Below the pieces are notes generated by a model, which saw nothing but the letters and a program-made list of their open reading frames with translations, did no database searches and was not told the DNA's origin. From positions 1,116,001-1,180,000 of the forward strand of contig NZ_VMHP01000001.1 of assembly GCF_008795985.1 (NCBI RefSeq): 64,000 nucleotides of DNA. The letters run 5' to 3'. The translations under genes were made by a program, and so were the position numbers. Shown here piece after piece: positions 36,254 to 46,001 of this stretch. The stretch is from Marinobacter halotolerans. GTDB taxonomy: Bacteria > Pseudomonadota > Gammaproteobacteria > Pseudomonadales > Oleiphilaceae. Position 1 is the stretch's first letter; every line of letters begins with the position of its first letter.

Positions 36254-38884
36254 TCAGAAATCAGCGACCAGATCGGGCGCCGCCTTGTTGAGCTGCTCGC
36301 GGAAAACGGACTTGATGCGCTCCAGTGCCTCGTCGCTTTCAGCTTCAAAGCGAAGCACCAGCACAGGTGTGGTATTGGACGCCCTGCATAATCCCCAGCC
36401 GTCACTGAATTCCACGCGGATGCCGTCGATGGTGCTGACGCTGCCGTCGCCGAAATCCCCCTGCTGACCCAGGCGCTCCATAATTTTGAACTTGGTCTCC
36501 TCGGTGACCTCCACGTTCAATTCCGGTGTGCTGATGTCTTCCGGGAATTCCTCGAACACCTCATTACTGTCGCGATCTTCTATGCCCAGTATTTCCAGCA
36601 GGCGGGCCGCCGAGTATAGCCCGTCATCGAACCCGTACCAGCGCTCGCCGAAGAAAATATGGCCACTCATTTCCCCTGCCAGCAGCGCACCGGTCTCTTT
36701 CATTTTCGCCTTCATCAGGGAATGACCGGTCTTCCACATAACAGGACGGCCACCGGCTTCCGAGATCACGCCGGACAGGCGGCGGCTGCATTTGACATCA
36801 AACAGCACATCAGCGCCAGGGTTGCGGGACACAACATCCCGGGCGAACAGCATCATCAGGCGGTCCGGCCAGATGATTTTGCCGGTGTTGGTCACCACGC
36901 CGATCCGGTCTCCGTCGCCATCAAAAGCCAGTCCCAGATCCGCCTTCTCCGACTGCACGGCAGCGATCAGGTCTTTCAGGTTTTCAGGCTTGCCCGGGTC
37001 CGGGTGGTGGTTGGGGAAATCGCCGTCAACTTCGCAGTACAGAGGCACCACTTCGCAGCCCAGCTCTTCCACCAGCACCGGCGCAAGCTCACCGGCGATG
37101 CCATTGCCGGCGTCCAGCACTACTTTCAGCGGCGCGGCCACGGCAATATCACCGACAATACGGTCCAGATAGGCCCGGCGCACATCCTCGGAGGACTGGC
37201 TGCCCTGGCCGCTGACAAAGTCTCCGGTCTGGATCCGCTGAAGTAACCGCTGAATGGCCTCGCCCGACAGGGCTTCACCGCCCAGCATGATTTTCAGGCC
37301 GTTATAGTTGGCCGGGTTATGACTACCGGTGACCATCACCCCGGAACCGGTGCCCAGTTCGTGGGTAGCAAAGTAAAGAACCGGCGTCGGCACCGCACCA
37401 ATATGGATAATATCGCAGCCGGCGGACATGATGCCGGTGCCCAGCGCGTCTGCCAGATCCGGGCTGGAGTGTCGGCCGTCATAGCCGATGCAGATGCTTT
37501 TCACACCCCGTTCGATCGCTTCGCTGCCGATAGCAACGCCGATGGTTCTGACAATCTCATTGGTGAGTGTTTCTCCCACGATGCCGCGGATGTCATAGGC
37601 CCGGAAGATGGTCTCCGAGACATTCACATCCGGCAGAGACACCTCTTCGACACCGGGGGCGTCATCCAGAGAGTCGGAGCCACCAAAGCCCAGTACATCG
37701 TCGTCACCGTCCAGCATGTCGATGTCGAGCATGTCCTTTTCTTCAAACAATGGCTCATCACCTGCTGCTGCGCCTTCCCTGGACGCTGCTGATTTCTTTT
37801 TCGGGCGGGCGGATTCGGCCATTTTGGCCGCACGCTTATCCACCATCTGGGAGAGCCGATACAGGACCTCGGCAGCCGAGGCAACCATATCCCATTTGAA
37901 ACCGGGCGGTTTTACCTTTTCGCCGCCAAACGCCTTGTGCGCCCACTGGATCAATACCGTCACTTCCTGGCGCAGACTGCGCTGGGCTCCGCCCAGCATG
38001 ACCCAGATCAGTATTGCTGCCAGCAATACCGGCCCCACCACCAGAGCGCCAACGGCCACTATGCTGATCAGGGGCGCGGGCGCCGCGGACGGGGTGAACC
38101 GCAGTTTCCAGTCCGGGTTCATCAGGTTGCGCAGAACCGGCTCGCCGCCACCACTGCCATTATTGACAATGACCCGGTTCGAGCCCGCAACCGACTGAAC
38201 AATCGCAAACTCACCCTCAAGCTGATCGTTCAGGCCCGACAGCAGCGGCCTGAGCTGAGCGGCATCGAATACCGCGAGAACACTTCCAACCACGGCGTTG
38301 CCGGTATCCCGGCGCACCGGCGCGGCCATCTGCAGATACCATTTGTCATCCCGGGGAAAGGCATCCGGATAGAGCGGGCGGCCGGTTTCCGCCCGGCGGG
38401 CAAGATCAAGCCCCGCAAACCCCAGAGTGGGCGAACTGGAGGTGCGCGGGATCTCGCCATAAGGGAAAAGATACACTCCCTCGGCTTCCGGCATGGCCTC
38501 GGTCAGATTGGCCATGGCGGTGGACAATGAGCCGTCACCGTCCAGCGCCTGACGCACATACCCCTGACTGCCCATTCCGGCAACCGTTGATTGCAGCAGA
38601 GCCAGCCGCTGGTCAACCCTTGCCGCAGCGGTATCAGCGGCAAGAGCGGCCTGCATTTCAAACCGATGGGATTCGGCTGGCACAACCAGCAGGAAATAGA
38701 CCAGCGCTGCGGACACCACGCCAGCCAGAAACACCACCAGTGCCTGCTTGACAGCAACCGAACCCAGCCGCTTATGATGGTGACTTGTGGCGGTTTTCTG
38801 TGCTTTGGCCTGCTTCTTTGCCGGTTTGGCGTGCTCTGGGGAGTCAGCGGCGTCGTCCGTTTTCTTCTTTTTGCCAAGCTTCAT
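36254..38884 (-). CDS. algC: Phosphomannomutase/phosphoglucomutase with N-terminal membrane-sensor region
   Basis: This 876-residue protein is an extended AlgC. The N-terminal 400 residues contain two membrane segments (about 48-67, AVKQALVVFLAGVVSAALVY; and about 270-295) around a presumed periplasmic domain. The enzymatic part follows: FRAYDIRGIVGETL, phosphoserine loop VTGSHNP (Ser521), Mg loop FDGDGDRIG and sugar loop GEMSGH. P. aeruginosa AlgC also has the long form. It isomerises mannose-6-P and glucose-6-P to 1-phosphates for LPS and exopolysaccharide. Confidence 0.93.
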   Translation of the reverse strand: MKLGKKKKTDDAADSPEHAKPAKKQAKAQKTATSHHHKRLGSVAVKQALVVFLAGVVSAALVYFLLVVPAESHRFEMQAALAADTAAARVDQRLALLQSTVAGMGSQGYVRQALDGDGSLSTAMANLTEAMPEAEGVYLFPYGEIPRTSSSPTLGFAGLDLARRAETGRPLYPDAFPRDDKWYLQMAAPVRRDTGNAVVGSVLAVFDAAQLRPLLSGLNDQLEGEFAIVQSVAGSNRVIVNNGSGGGEPVLRNLMNPDWKLRFTPSAAPAPLISIVAVGALVVGPVLLAAILIWVMLGGAQRSLRQEVTVLIQWAHKAFGGEKVKPPGFKWDMVASAAEVLYRLSQMVDKRAAKMAESARPKKKSAASREGAAAGDEPLFEEKDMLDIDMLDGDDDVLGFGGSDSLDDAPGVEEVSLPDVNVSETIFRAYDIRGIVGETLTNEIVRTIGVAIGSEAIERGVKSICIGYDGRHSSPDLADALGTGIMSAGCDIIHIGAVPTPVLYFATHELGTGSGVMVTGSHNPANYNGLKIMLGGEALSGEAIQRLLQRIQTGDFVSGQGSQSSEDVRRAYLDRIVGDIAVAAPLKVVLDAGNGIAGELAPVLVEELGCEVVPLYCEVDGDFPNHHPDPGKPENLKDLIAAVQSEKADLGLAFDGDGDRIGVVTNTGKIIWPDRLMMLFARDVVSRNPGADVLFDVKCSRRLSGVISEAGGRPVMWKTGHSLMKAKMKETGALLAGEMSGHIFFGERWYGFDDGLYSAARLLEILGIEDRDSNEVFEEFPEDISTPELNVEVTEETKFKIMERLGQQGDFGDGSVSTIDGIRVEFSDGWGLCRASNTTPVLVLRFEAESDEALERIKSVFREQLNKAAPDLVADF

Positions 38885-38989
38885 AGTCCATCCTGCTGAT
38901 ACAAGCGTCCGGATTTATTAATGATTCGGGGAGTTCCAGAGAGTATAGACCCTAGTGACCAATCTGTAGCACCCCGGGGAACTGCCGTG

Positions 38990-39451
38990 TCACTGGCTGC
39001 CAGTTGAGCCGAAACCGCCATCACCACGCAGACTCTGATCAAACTCTGACACCACCTCAAAGTCCGCCTGCACCACCGGGACCAGAACCAGCTGTGCAAT
39101 GCGGTCGCCCACCTCGATGGTGAACTCGGTACTGCCACGGTTCCAACAGGACACCATCAGTTCGCCCTGATAGTCCGAATCAATAAGCCCCACCAGGTTG
39201 CCGAGAACGATTCCGTGCTTGTGACCAAGACCACTGCGGGGAAGGATCATTGCCGCCAGCGAAGGGTCGGCAATGTGCACAGACAGCCCGGTTTTGATCA
39301 GTTCGGTCTGCCCGGGCCTAAGGGTGAGAGGGCCATCCAGGCAGGCCCGCAGGTCAAGCCCCGCGGATCCTTCGGTAGCGTATTCAGGAAACGGGACACT
39401 TTGCCCGATCCGGTCATCCAGAATGCGGACCTGAAAGGTCTGGCGAGTCAT
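38990..39451 (-). CDS. dut: dUTP diphosphatase
   Basis: This 153-residue trimeric dUTPase cleaves dUTP to dUMP and PPi. All five motifs are present in order: [43 protein letters not shown], and a C-terminal glycine-rich GDGGFGSTG that closes the active site. The start overlaps the coaBC stop by 4 bp. Confidence 0.97.
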   Translation of the reverse strand: MTRQTFQVRILDDRIGQSVPFPEYATEGSAGLDLRACLDGPLTLRPGQTELIKTGLSVHIADPSLAAMILPRSGLGHKHGIVLGNLVGLIDSDYQGELMVSCWNRGSTEFTIEVGDRIAQLVLVPVVQADFEVVSEFDQSLRGDGGFGSTGSQ

Positions 39452-40668
39452 GAACTTTCCTTCTGAGTCAGTTGATCGGCAATCAGTGAGATCAGCCGCC
39501 GGGACAGGTTGGCCTTGGTATCCGGCCCGATGTTTTCGTGGCCTCCGGGCCAGAACACGGTGACGGTGTTATTGTCGCTGTTAAAGCCCATGCCCGGCGC
39601 AGAAACATCATTGGCGACAATCATGTTCAGGTTTTTTCGTGACAGTTTATCAAGGGCGTAGCGCTCGACGTCCCGGGTTTCGGCAGCAAACCCGACGGTG
39701 AACGGCGCGTCACTGCGCGCCGCAATGGTCGCCAGAGTGTCAGGATTACGAACCAGTGCCACGCTCATTGACTCGTCGGATTTCTTGATCTTGTCAGTTG
39801 CAAAGACGTCGGGCCGGTAGTCCGCCACGGCCGCAGTGGCGATAAACAGATCGCAGCCGGCATCCACCGCGCGGGTGGATTCTTCAAGCATCTCTTCGGC
39901 CGTCGTTACTGATCGACGCTCCACACCGGCAGGGGTATCGATAGCCACCGGACCACTGACCAGAACCACTTCGGCCCCGGCGGCACGGGCGGCCGCCGCA
40001 AGCGCATAGCCCATCTTGCCGGAGCTATGATTGCTGATGTATCGCACCGGATCGATGGGTTCGCGGGTAGGACCGGCTGTGATCACCACCCGTTTGCCAG
40101 TCAGTGGCTGGTCTCCGGAAGCTGCTCCCGCCAGGGCCTGAACAACCAGTTCGAAAAGCCCCGCAGGCTCCAGCATTCGACCAGGCCCGACATCGCCGCA
40201 GGCCTGAAAACCCTGATCGGGACCCCAGAGCTGAATCTGCGGATCGGCTTCCAGCAGACCGATGTTGCGCAGGGTCCGATGATTGCTCCACATGGCCTGA
40301 TTCATCGCAGGGGCCAGGGCAATGGGCGCTTCCGTTGCGCAGCAGAGGGTGGTCAGCAGATCATCAGCCATGCCGTTGGCCAGCCGGGCTATAAAGTTCG
40401 CCGAGGCGGGGGCAACCACAACCAGATCGGCCCACTTGGCCAGCTCGATGTGGCCCATGCCCGCTTCGGCATCCGGATCCAGCAGCGAAGAGCGAACCGG
40501 CTCTCCGCTCAAGGCCTGGAACGTCATGGGTGTCATGAAGGCTTCGGCACCACGGGTCATGACCACGCGAACTTCGCGCCCTGATTTTTTCAGCAGGCGC
40601 ACAAGTTCCGCACTCTTGTAGGCGGCGATGCCTCCCGTGACTCCCAGCAGGATTCTATCAGCGGCCAT
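39448..40668 (-). CDS. coaBC: Bifunctional PPC synthetase / PPC decarboxylase
   Basis: This protein has 406 residues from ATG 40668, with AGGAG 5 nt upstream; the in-frame extension of about 120 residues upstream has no family similarity. The CoaC flavoprotein half begins [21 protein letters not shown], has APAMNQAMW and the catalytic Cys in [11 protein letters not shown]. The CoaB half has [25 protein letters not shown]. It converts 4'-phosphopantothenate to 4'-phosphopantetheine. coaD and a panP-like gene elsewhere in the window act in the same pathway. Confidence 0.95.
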   Translation of the reverse strand: MAADRILLGVTGGIAAYKSAELVRLLKKSGREVRVVMTRGAEAFMTPMTFQALSGEPVRSSLLDPDAEAGMGHIELAKWADLVVVAPASANFIARLANGMADDLLTTLCCATEAPIALAPAMNQAMWSNHRTLRNIGLLEADPQIQLWGPDQGFQACGDVGPGRMLEPAGLFELVVQALAGAASGDQPLTGKRVVITAGPTREPIDPVRYISNHSSGKMGYALAAAARAAGAEVVLVSGPVAIDTPAGVERRSVTTAEEMLEESTRAVDAGCDLFIATAAVADYRPDVFATDKIKKSDESMSVALVRNPDTLATIAARSDAPFTVGFAAETRDVERYALDKLSRKNLNMIVANDVSAPGMGFNSDNNTVTVFWPGGHENIGPDTKANLSRRLISLIADQLTQKESS

Positions 40669-40694
40669 AGTGGCTCCTGGGCTGTGGCTCCGAG

Positions 40695-40724
40695 ACAGCT
40701 GCACACCATCGGGCGGCCAGCTGT
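40695..40724. promoter_or_regulatory. Inverted repeat between divergent coaBC and radC
   Basis: ACAGCTG (40695-40701) and CAGCTGT (40718-40724) are perfect arms 16 bp apart, 27 bp upstream of coaBC. AT-rich sequence with TATAAA and TTATAA follows. The 215-bp gap holds no gene. Confidence 0.35.
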
Positions 40725-40883
40725 ACCTCATATAAATGAAAGGCTTATAAGATAGCACGTCCGGGCGCTTCGGACAGCCCGCGGCCCATGGTAAACTCCA
40801 CACTTTGTGAAGGCCCCGGGGCGGCACAGGATGTGTGGCCATACGCCGGAAATCGAGAGTGCAGATCGAAAGGAATCGAGACC

Positions 40884-41558
40884 ATGCCAAACACACACTG
40901 GCCGGAAGACGAGCGTCCACGAGAGCGGCTGCTGGCCCATGGGGCAAACAGCCTGTCAGATGCAGAACTACTGGCCATTTTTCTGAGGACCGGCACAGCA
41001 GGCATGCCAGTAATGGCCCTGGCAAGACACCTGACGGACTCCTTCGGCGGGCTACGGGGCCTGATGACTGCCTCCCAGCGCCAGTTCTGTGCCGTCAAGG
41101 GGCTGGGCACTGCCAAGTACGCTCAGGTACAGGCTGCCATGGAGATGGCCCGGCGCGTGATGGATGAACCTCTGCGCCAGGGCGACCCGCTCCGGTCGCC
41201 GGAGGACACCCGGCGCTTTTTGAACAGCCGACTGGGCACCTATCCCCACGAGGTGTTTGCCGGACTGTTTCTGGACAATCGTCATCGGGTGATCCGCTAC
41301 CAGGAACTGTTCCGGGGTACCATCGACGGTGCCGCGGTTTATCCCAGGGAGGTGGTCCGACAGGCATTGGAAGTGAACGCCGCCGCGGTCATCTTTGCTC
41401 ACAATCACCCGTCCGGTGTGGCCGAGCCCAGTCAGGCGGATGTGTCGCTGACCCGGAGGCTCAAAGAGGCGTTGGGTCTGGTGGATATCAGGGTTCTTGA
41501 CCATATGGTCGTGGGCCACGGTGAGGTAATATCCCTAGCCGAAAGAGGACTGATGTAG
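40884..41558 (+). CDS. radC: RadC family JAB-domain protein
   Basis: This protein has 224 residues from ATG 40884, which has AAGGA about 10 nt upstream. An N-terminal helix-hairpin-helix region ([23 protein letters not shown]) precedes the JAB/MPN metal site: [14 protein letters not shown] with an upstream Glu in [14 protein letters not shown]. The old link to DNA repair is not well supported, and the true activity is unknown. Its place between coaBC and rpmB is conserved in pseudomonads. Confidence 0.93.
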   Translation: MPNTHWPEDERPRERLLAHGANSLSDAELLAIFLRTGTAGMPVMALARHLTDSFGGLRGLMTASQRQFCAVKGLGTAKYAQVQAAMEMARRVMDEPLRQGDPLRSPEDTRRFLNSRLGTYPHEVFAGLFLDNRHRVIRYQELFRGTIDGAAVYPREVVRQALEVNAAAVIFAHNHPSGVAEPSQADVSLTRRLKEALGLVDIRVLDHMVVGHGEVISLAERGLM

Positions 41559-41606
41559 ACACCGGACCGGAAGCGGTGAAAAACTGGCCAAAACACCAAC
41601 AATTTT

Positions 41607-41635
41607 TTGCGTTGGGCGGGCAGTTCTGGTATAAA
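41607..41635 (+). promoter_or_regulatory. Promoter for rpmB-rpmG
   Basis: TTGCGT (41607-41612), 17-bp spacer, TATAAA (41630-41635), followed by a long 5' leader (about 130 nt) to rpmB. The -10 is near consensus, as expected for ribosomal protein genes. The preceding 45 bp is AT-rich and could serve as an UP element. Confidence 0.6.
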
Positions 41636-41771
41636 AGCTGCCCTTTCTGGCGGCGTCTGGCGAGTAGCGTGCACTTTTAAGCAGAAGTTCTAGCACAAGC
41701 AAAAAACCAGAAACGCGAATGAACGAATTTAAAACGCATTTTCAGGACCCTAGCTCAGGTCGGAGGCAAGT

Positions 41772-42008
41772 ATGTCCAGAGTCTGTCAGGTAACCGGTAA
41801 GCGACCGGTAGCCGGTAACAACGTTTCTCACGCGATGAACCATTCCCGTCGTCGTTTTCTGCCCAACCTTCAGAATCATCGTTTCTGGGTTGAGTCAGAG
41901 AAGCGTTTTGTAAAGCTGCGCGTATCTACCAAAGGTATGCGTGTAATCGACAAAAAAGGCATTGACGCTGTGCTGGCCGATCTTCGTGCCCGCGGCGAGA
42001 AATTCTAA
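41772..42008 (+). CDS. rpmB: 50S ribosomal protein L28
   Basis: This 78-residue basic protein has [20 protein letters not shown] at the start, the L28 signature including one Cys, and ends in [15 protein letters not shown] lies 5 nt before the ATG. rpmG follows after 11 nt. Confidence 0.98.
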   Translation: MSRVCQVTGKRPVAGNNVSHAMNHSRRRFLPNLQNHRFWVESEKRFVKLRVSTKGMRVIDKKGIDAVLADLRARGEKF

Positions 42009-42019
42009 GGAGCCGCATC

Positions 42020-42175
42020 ATGCGCGAGAAAATCAAGCTGGTTTCATCAGCAGGTACTGGTCACTTCTACACGACCAAAAAGAACAAGCGTAACACCCCG
42101 GAAAAAATCGAGATCAAAAAGTACGATCCGGTTGTCCGCAAGCACGTTGCGTACAAGGAAGCCAAGATCAAATAA
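42020..42175 (+). CDS. rpmG: 50S ribosomal protein L33
   Basis: This 51-residue protein ([20 protein letters not shown]... ending KEAKIK) is typical L33 of the Cys-free, zinc-independent type. TAAGGAG precedes the ATG. It is too short for many ORF cut-offs but unmistakable. Confidence 0.98.
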   Translation: MREKIKLVSSAGTGHFYTTKKNKRNTPEKIEIKKYDPVVRKHVAYKEAKIK

Positions 42176-42192
42176 GATCTTTGCCTCCCCCG

Positions 42193-42227
42193 AAAATGCC
42201 CCGGCCTCAAACCCGGGGCATTTTTTT
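42193..42227 (+). terminator. Rho-independent terminator after rpmG
   Basis: AAAATGCCCCGG (42193-42204) pairs with CCGGGGCATTTT (from 42213), loop 8 nt, running into a T-tract to 42227. It also faces the LuxR-type gene leader. Confidence 0.92.
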
Positions 42228-42276
42228 GTCTACGCTTCGGGTAAATGCGGTAGGAGAAATAAAGGAACAGGCCGCC

Positions 42277-43335
42277 ATGTCGAAGGAAACCCTGCAAAAG
42301 CTGGACACTCTGTCGGACCTCAGAATGTCGTCGGCTGCCGGCGTGGTGGACGCGCTCGACCTGGTTGAAAACAGCATCCCTCACATACTTGGAAGCATGC
42401 TGATCTGGGCGTCCGCGTCCGGAGAGGTAGCCGGAGGATTTTCGCGTCTGCTGGGCATCGAAGAAGGCCTGGCAGCCTATGCCCGTGGGTTTGCCAATTC
42501 CGCCAGCGAAGAAACCATTGCCGGCGAGACCTTCCGCAGCAATATGCGTAATCAGGTCCGATCTCGGCGCCTGAAAGACATCGTGCAAATGTCGCTGGCC
42601 GACTTCTACGAAACCGACATGTTCCGGGAAATGCTGCTGCCCTGGAAGATCCGGGACATGGCCCGCTGCGCTGTTACCTTTGAAAACATCCCGCTTGGTG
42701 GACTGGTCATCTTTCGGGGAGACGGCGCTCCCGACTTTAGCGACCCGGAGCTGGCCATCATGGACCAGTGCGCCGACTGGATCGGGCGCCTGCTGCAATG
42801 CAGCCCGACCGCTGAAGTGCCCATGGTGGATGAGTACGAACCGGGCGTCGCCGAACTGGACAGTGAAGGCAAACTGCATAGCGCTACCCGCACCTTCCGC
42901 TTGCATCTGGCCATGCAGAATCAGGCCGAGCCGGGCCAGGGCCCAGCAGATTTCAACTTCAGCGTTCCGCCGGAGGTCGTGCGGGCCGCCAGCGGGCTTG
43001 AAAACGAACCCCAGACTCTGAAAACAGAATGTGCCTGGGGCAATTTCCACATGACCCTCGAACGATTGATCGGTACAGACAGAATTGCCCTCACCAGCCG
43101 GCGATCCATACCGGCGGGCCTGATGATGTTCCGTCGCACTCTTGATCAGCCTCTTTCGCGGCGCCAGCGGCAGGTTGCCTGTGCGTTGGCAGAGGGTGAC
43201 TCATTCCACGATATGGCCGAACGTTGGGATATCTGCCGCAGTTCAATCATTACCCACGGCCATTTCCTGTACGACAAACTCGGTGTGGCCGGCAAATCCG
43301 AGCTTATGAACCGCTTTGTCTGGGGCAGAGATTAA
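42277..43335 (+). CDS. LuxR-type helix-turn-helix regulator
   Basis: This protein has 352 residues from ATG 42277, with AAGGA 10 nt upstream. The C terminus is a LuxR/GerE-type DNA-binding domain (LSRRQRQVACALAEGDSFHDMAERWDICRSSIITHGHFLYDKLGV). Some consensus residues are missing, so the domain is somewhat diverged. The N-terminal 270 residues include two GAF-like stretches (CAVTFENIPLGGLVIF) but no autoinducer-binding signature. It carries no receiver domain. A perfect 20-bp palindrome lies 8 bp after its stop. Confidence 0.7.
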   Translation: MSKETLQKLDTLSDLRMSSAAGVVDALDLVENSIPHILGSMLIWASASGEVAGGFSRLLGIEEGLAAYARGFANSASEETIAGETFRSNMRNQVRSRRLKDIVQMSLADFYETDMFREMLLPWKIRDMARCAVTFENIPLGGLVIFRGDGAPDFSDPELAIMDQCADWIGRLLQCSPTAEVPMVDEYEPGVAELDSEGKLHSATRTFRLHLAMQNQAEPGQGPADFNFSVPPEVVRAASGLENEPQTLKTECAWGNFHMTLERLIGTDRIALTSRRSIPAGLMMFRRTLDQPLSRRQRQVACALAEGDSFHDMAERWDICRSSIITHGHFLYDKLGVAGKSELMNRFVWGRD

Positions 43336-43342
43336 ATCACCA

Positions 43343-43362
43343 CTTCCCTACATGTAGGGAAG
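43343..43362. promoter_or_regulatory. Perfect 20-bp palindrome
   Basis: CTTCCCTACATGTAGGGAAG has no central loop and no U-tract, which fits a protein-binding site better than a terminator. It lies 79 bp before the large lipoprotein gene and directly after the LuxR-type gene, whose family binds sites of about 20 bp with dyad symmetry. Confidence 0.55.
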
Positions 43363-43440
43363 CCGCCACTTGCTCGCACCCCTACCCTCGTTTCAGGCAG
43401 TGAAAGTCTGCCTTACACATCAGAGGGAAGGAGTCTGAAA

Positions 43441-45078
43441 ATGCGTATAGCAGGTTGGCATAGAATTCTATTACCGGTTCTGGCGGCGACCCTGGCCGGT
43501 TGCGGCAGTGATGGAGGAGATGGCACTCCCGGTGGTCAGGACAGTGGCACAGCGGCCCAGGGTGAATCCCAGAAAGGACCGTTTCAGCAGGGGGCCGGCG
43601 CAACCGCCCGCAACCTGCTTGCAGATGGCACTATCGGCAGCCAGTCCGCGTCCACCAGCACCACCGACGGCCGGGGCAGCTACCAGTTTGACAGCCTTGG
43701 ATGGCAGGGCGGGACTCGCATCCGGATTGAAGGAACATTCTTTGACGAGGTGACGGGAACCTTCTCCAGTGAGAGCCGCTACCTGGACGCAATGATGCTT
43801 GCCGGAGAGGCGAACGGCACCAATATCAACCTTTACACACACATCCAGTCTGCCCGCATTCAGGCACTGATGCAGAGCGGAAAATCGTTTTCCGATGCCA
43901 GAGACCAGGCCCGCCAGGAGTGGCAGACCATCGCCGGCACGCAAACGCCCGCCAGCGCGCTCGACATCCTGGACGGCCAGAGTGGATCGGCAGAGTCCGA
44001 TAACGCCAACCTGTTACTTTTCTCAGCGGCGGCTCTACAGGCCGGCCTGGATCAGCAGGCACTGAACAGCCTGCGTGATGATTTCGCTGACGATGGTCAG
44101 ATAAACGGTGCCGCGCAGTCCACCTACAGCTCGATCGTCAGCGCTGGCCAGACACCGGACCTGCTGGCCGATGCCAGAGCAAACCTGGTCGCTGAATTCG
44201 GCGGCGATCCGGCCGACGGGAGCTCCTTAGGCTTCGCCTGGATCCCGGGTGCCTGTGAGCAAACCCGCCTTGCGGTATCCAATCGCCAGGTATTCTGCTC
44301 TGGCGATGACCCAATCCAGAATCTGAACAGCAATAGCCCAGACGACTCAAGAGTGGCTGCCGCCATGATATTCGAAAAACCGGGTCATTACCGGGTGGAG
44401 GTGTCAGGGATTTCCGGTGACGCCTATTCAGGCAACAACTGGAAACTCTTCCGCTTTGACGATCAGGACACCAACCGACTTTGCGACAACTCCACCGAAA
44501 CCTCGGAGGCAATCGGTCGCTCGGTGATTGAGGGTCTGACAGACCGGATGGACCCGGACGAACGCAAGTGCCTCGAGCTCTATTTTGCTCCGGCAGCTAA
44601 CAACGGCGGCCCAACCGAGTTTGATATCGGACTGGTCCCCATCAATGACGGTGGTCCCGCTCTGGATGAAGCCGTTCCCCTGGCGCTGGGTCAAAACCAT
44701 GCCGGAAAGATCGGAAACTACGTCACTGGCGCATCGGACTTCCCAGCCTATAGCTATTACCGTTTTTCCGCACCTACCGACGGCACCTATCGGATCACCG
44801 TCAACGGTTATGCCAATCTCGGGTCCGGGTCCATGAGGATTTCCCTGTTCACTGACCAAGACAATAGCGGTGGCATTACTTTCTTTAATGACCAGGAGAG
44901 GATCGATTTCACCGGTGGCCCGGGCACCGACAGCAAAGAGACCGTCATGGAAAAGTCCCTGGGTGCGGGAACCTACGTTGTTCGCGTATTCAACGGCACC
45001 GGTTATCGCGCAACCATGGAAGGCGCCACCTATTACCTTACAGGGCTTGACCTGAATATCACCGTGGACAGCCTCTAA
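43441..45078 (+). CDS. Large lipoprotein of unknown function
   Basis: This 545-residue protein has a lipoprotein signal (IAGWHRILLPVLAATLAGC, Cys21), then a Gly/Asp/Gln-rich linker. Next comes KGPFQQGAGATARNL and a Ser/Thr-rich section (SASTSTTDGRGSYQFD) like a carboxypeptidase-regulatory-type beta repeat. The C-terminal 250 residues contain two segments (AAAMIFEKPGHYRVEVSG and AYSYYRFSAPTDGTYRITVNG) resembling pre-peptidase C-terminal beta domains. It is probably surface-exposed. AAGGAG precedes ATG. The function is unknown; the upstream palindrome suggests regulated expression. Confidence 0.75.
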   Translation: MRIAGWHRILLPVLAATLAGCGSDGGDGTPGGQDSGTAAQGESQKGPFQQGAGATARNLLADGTIGSQSASTSTTDGRGSYQFDSLGWQGGTRIRIEGTFFDEVTGTFSSESRYLDAMMLAGEANGTNINLYTHIQSARIQALMQSGKSFSDARDQARQEWQTIAGTQTPASALDILDGQSGSAESDNANLLLFSAAALQAGLDQQALNSLRDDFADDGQINGAAQSTYSSIVSAGQTPDLLADARANLVAEFGGDPADGSSLGFAWIPGACEQTRLAVSNRQVFCSGDDPIQNLNSNSPDDSRVAAAMIFEKPGHYRVEVSGISGDAYSGNNWKLFRFDDQDTNRLCDNSTETSEAIGRSVIEGLTDRMDPDERKCLELYFAPAANNGGPTEFDIGLVPINDGGPALDEAVPLALGQNHAGKIGNYVTGASDFPAYSYYRFSAPTDGTYRITVNGYANLGSGSMRISLFTDQDNSGGITFFNDQERIDFTGGPGTDSKETVMEKSLGAGTYVVRVFNGTGYRATMEGATYYLTGLDLNITVDSL

Positions 45079-45941
45079 AAGGTTTGCACGTAGCCACTGG
45101 GCAGCTTGATGTCCAGGGCGACGGGCAGATGGTCAGACACCGGGAAACTGACCACTTCCGAGCGGCGGATCTCCAGGCTGGGGCTGACCAGGATATGGTC
45201 CAGCGCCCGTTCGGGCCGCCAGCTCGGAAAGCTGTGGGCGGTTGCGGGTAGTGGCACCAGGTTGGCGTGCTTGAGGGGTGTGTTGCTAAGCAACTGCTCC
45301 GCATGGTTGTTCAGATCTCCCATCAGCACCACATGCTGATAATCCGAAATCAACTCCCGAATGAATCCCAACTGCTTGTTCTGGGCTGACTTGCTCAGGG
45401 AGAGGTGGAGCATGACCAGAACCAGCGGATCACTTTCCGTGCCATAGCGGGCAACGATAGCACCCCTGCCGGGAATCAGACCGGGCAGTTTATGCTCCTC
45501 CACACCCAGTGGCCGGTAGCGACTGAGCAACCCGTTGCTGTGCTGTGCCAGCTGCCCTAGATTCCGGTTCAGTTGCTGATGCCAGTATGGAATTCCGGCT
45601 GCTTCCGCCAGATACTGAACCTGATTGATGTACCCGCTTCGCAAACTGCCACCGTCACACTCCTGCAGGGCAATCACATCGTAATTGCGCAACAGCACTG
45701 CGATACGGTCCAGGTTCTCGATGCGTTTTCGATGCGGAAGCAGGTGCTGCCAGCTACGGGTCAGATAGTGGCGGTAGGAGGCCGTATTGATGCCCACCTG
45801 AATATTAAAGGTCAGCAGCCGGATATGCCGGTGAGGTTCAAAATCCGGCACATGGTCATCGCCCGAACTTCGCCCCCGGGGCTGAGGCTCATCGGCCGAC
45901 CTGAGAATTCCTTCCAGCTGCTTTCTGATCCGTCTGTACAT
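45075..45941 (-). CDS. Endonuclease/exonuclease/phosphatase family protein
   Basis: This 288-residue protein of the EEP fold has LLTFNIQVGI, ALQECDGG (metal Glu), MLHLSLSK, LMGDLNNHAEQ (catalytic Asp-Asn) and a C-terminal SDHLPVALDIKLP with the catalytic Asp-His. There is no signal peptide; the N terminus is basic (MYRRIRKQLEGIL). An EEP gene next to dsbA-cytochrome c4 also occurs in Pseudomonas. The substrate is unknown. It overlaps the lipoprotein gene end by 4 bp. Confidence 0.85.
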   Translation of the reverse strand: MYRRIRKQLEGILRSADEPQPRGRSSGDDHVPDFEPHRHIRLLTFNIQVGINTASYRHYLTRSWQHLLPHRKRIENLDRIAVLLRNYDVIALQECDGGSLRSGYINQVQYLAEAAGIPYWHQQLNRNLGQLAQHSNGLLSRYRPLGVEEHKLPGLIPGRGAIVARYGTESDPLVLVMLHLSLSKSAQNKQLGFIRELISDYQHVVLMGDLNNHAEQLLSNTPLKHANLVPLPATAHSFPSWRPERALDHILVSPSLEIRRSEVVSFPVSDHLPVALDIKLPSGYVQTF

Positions 45942-46001
45942 AAATAGGCAGCTCTGTTCAGTGGGCCGGGCGCCTGCTGGCCCATCGCTACAACTACTGT
46001 T

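Noticed and set aside
39448..41025. Long 525-codon version of coaBC.
   Set aside because: The extra N-terminal 119 residues lack family similarity and overlap the radC leader; ATG 40668 has a proper ribosome site.
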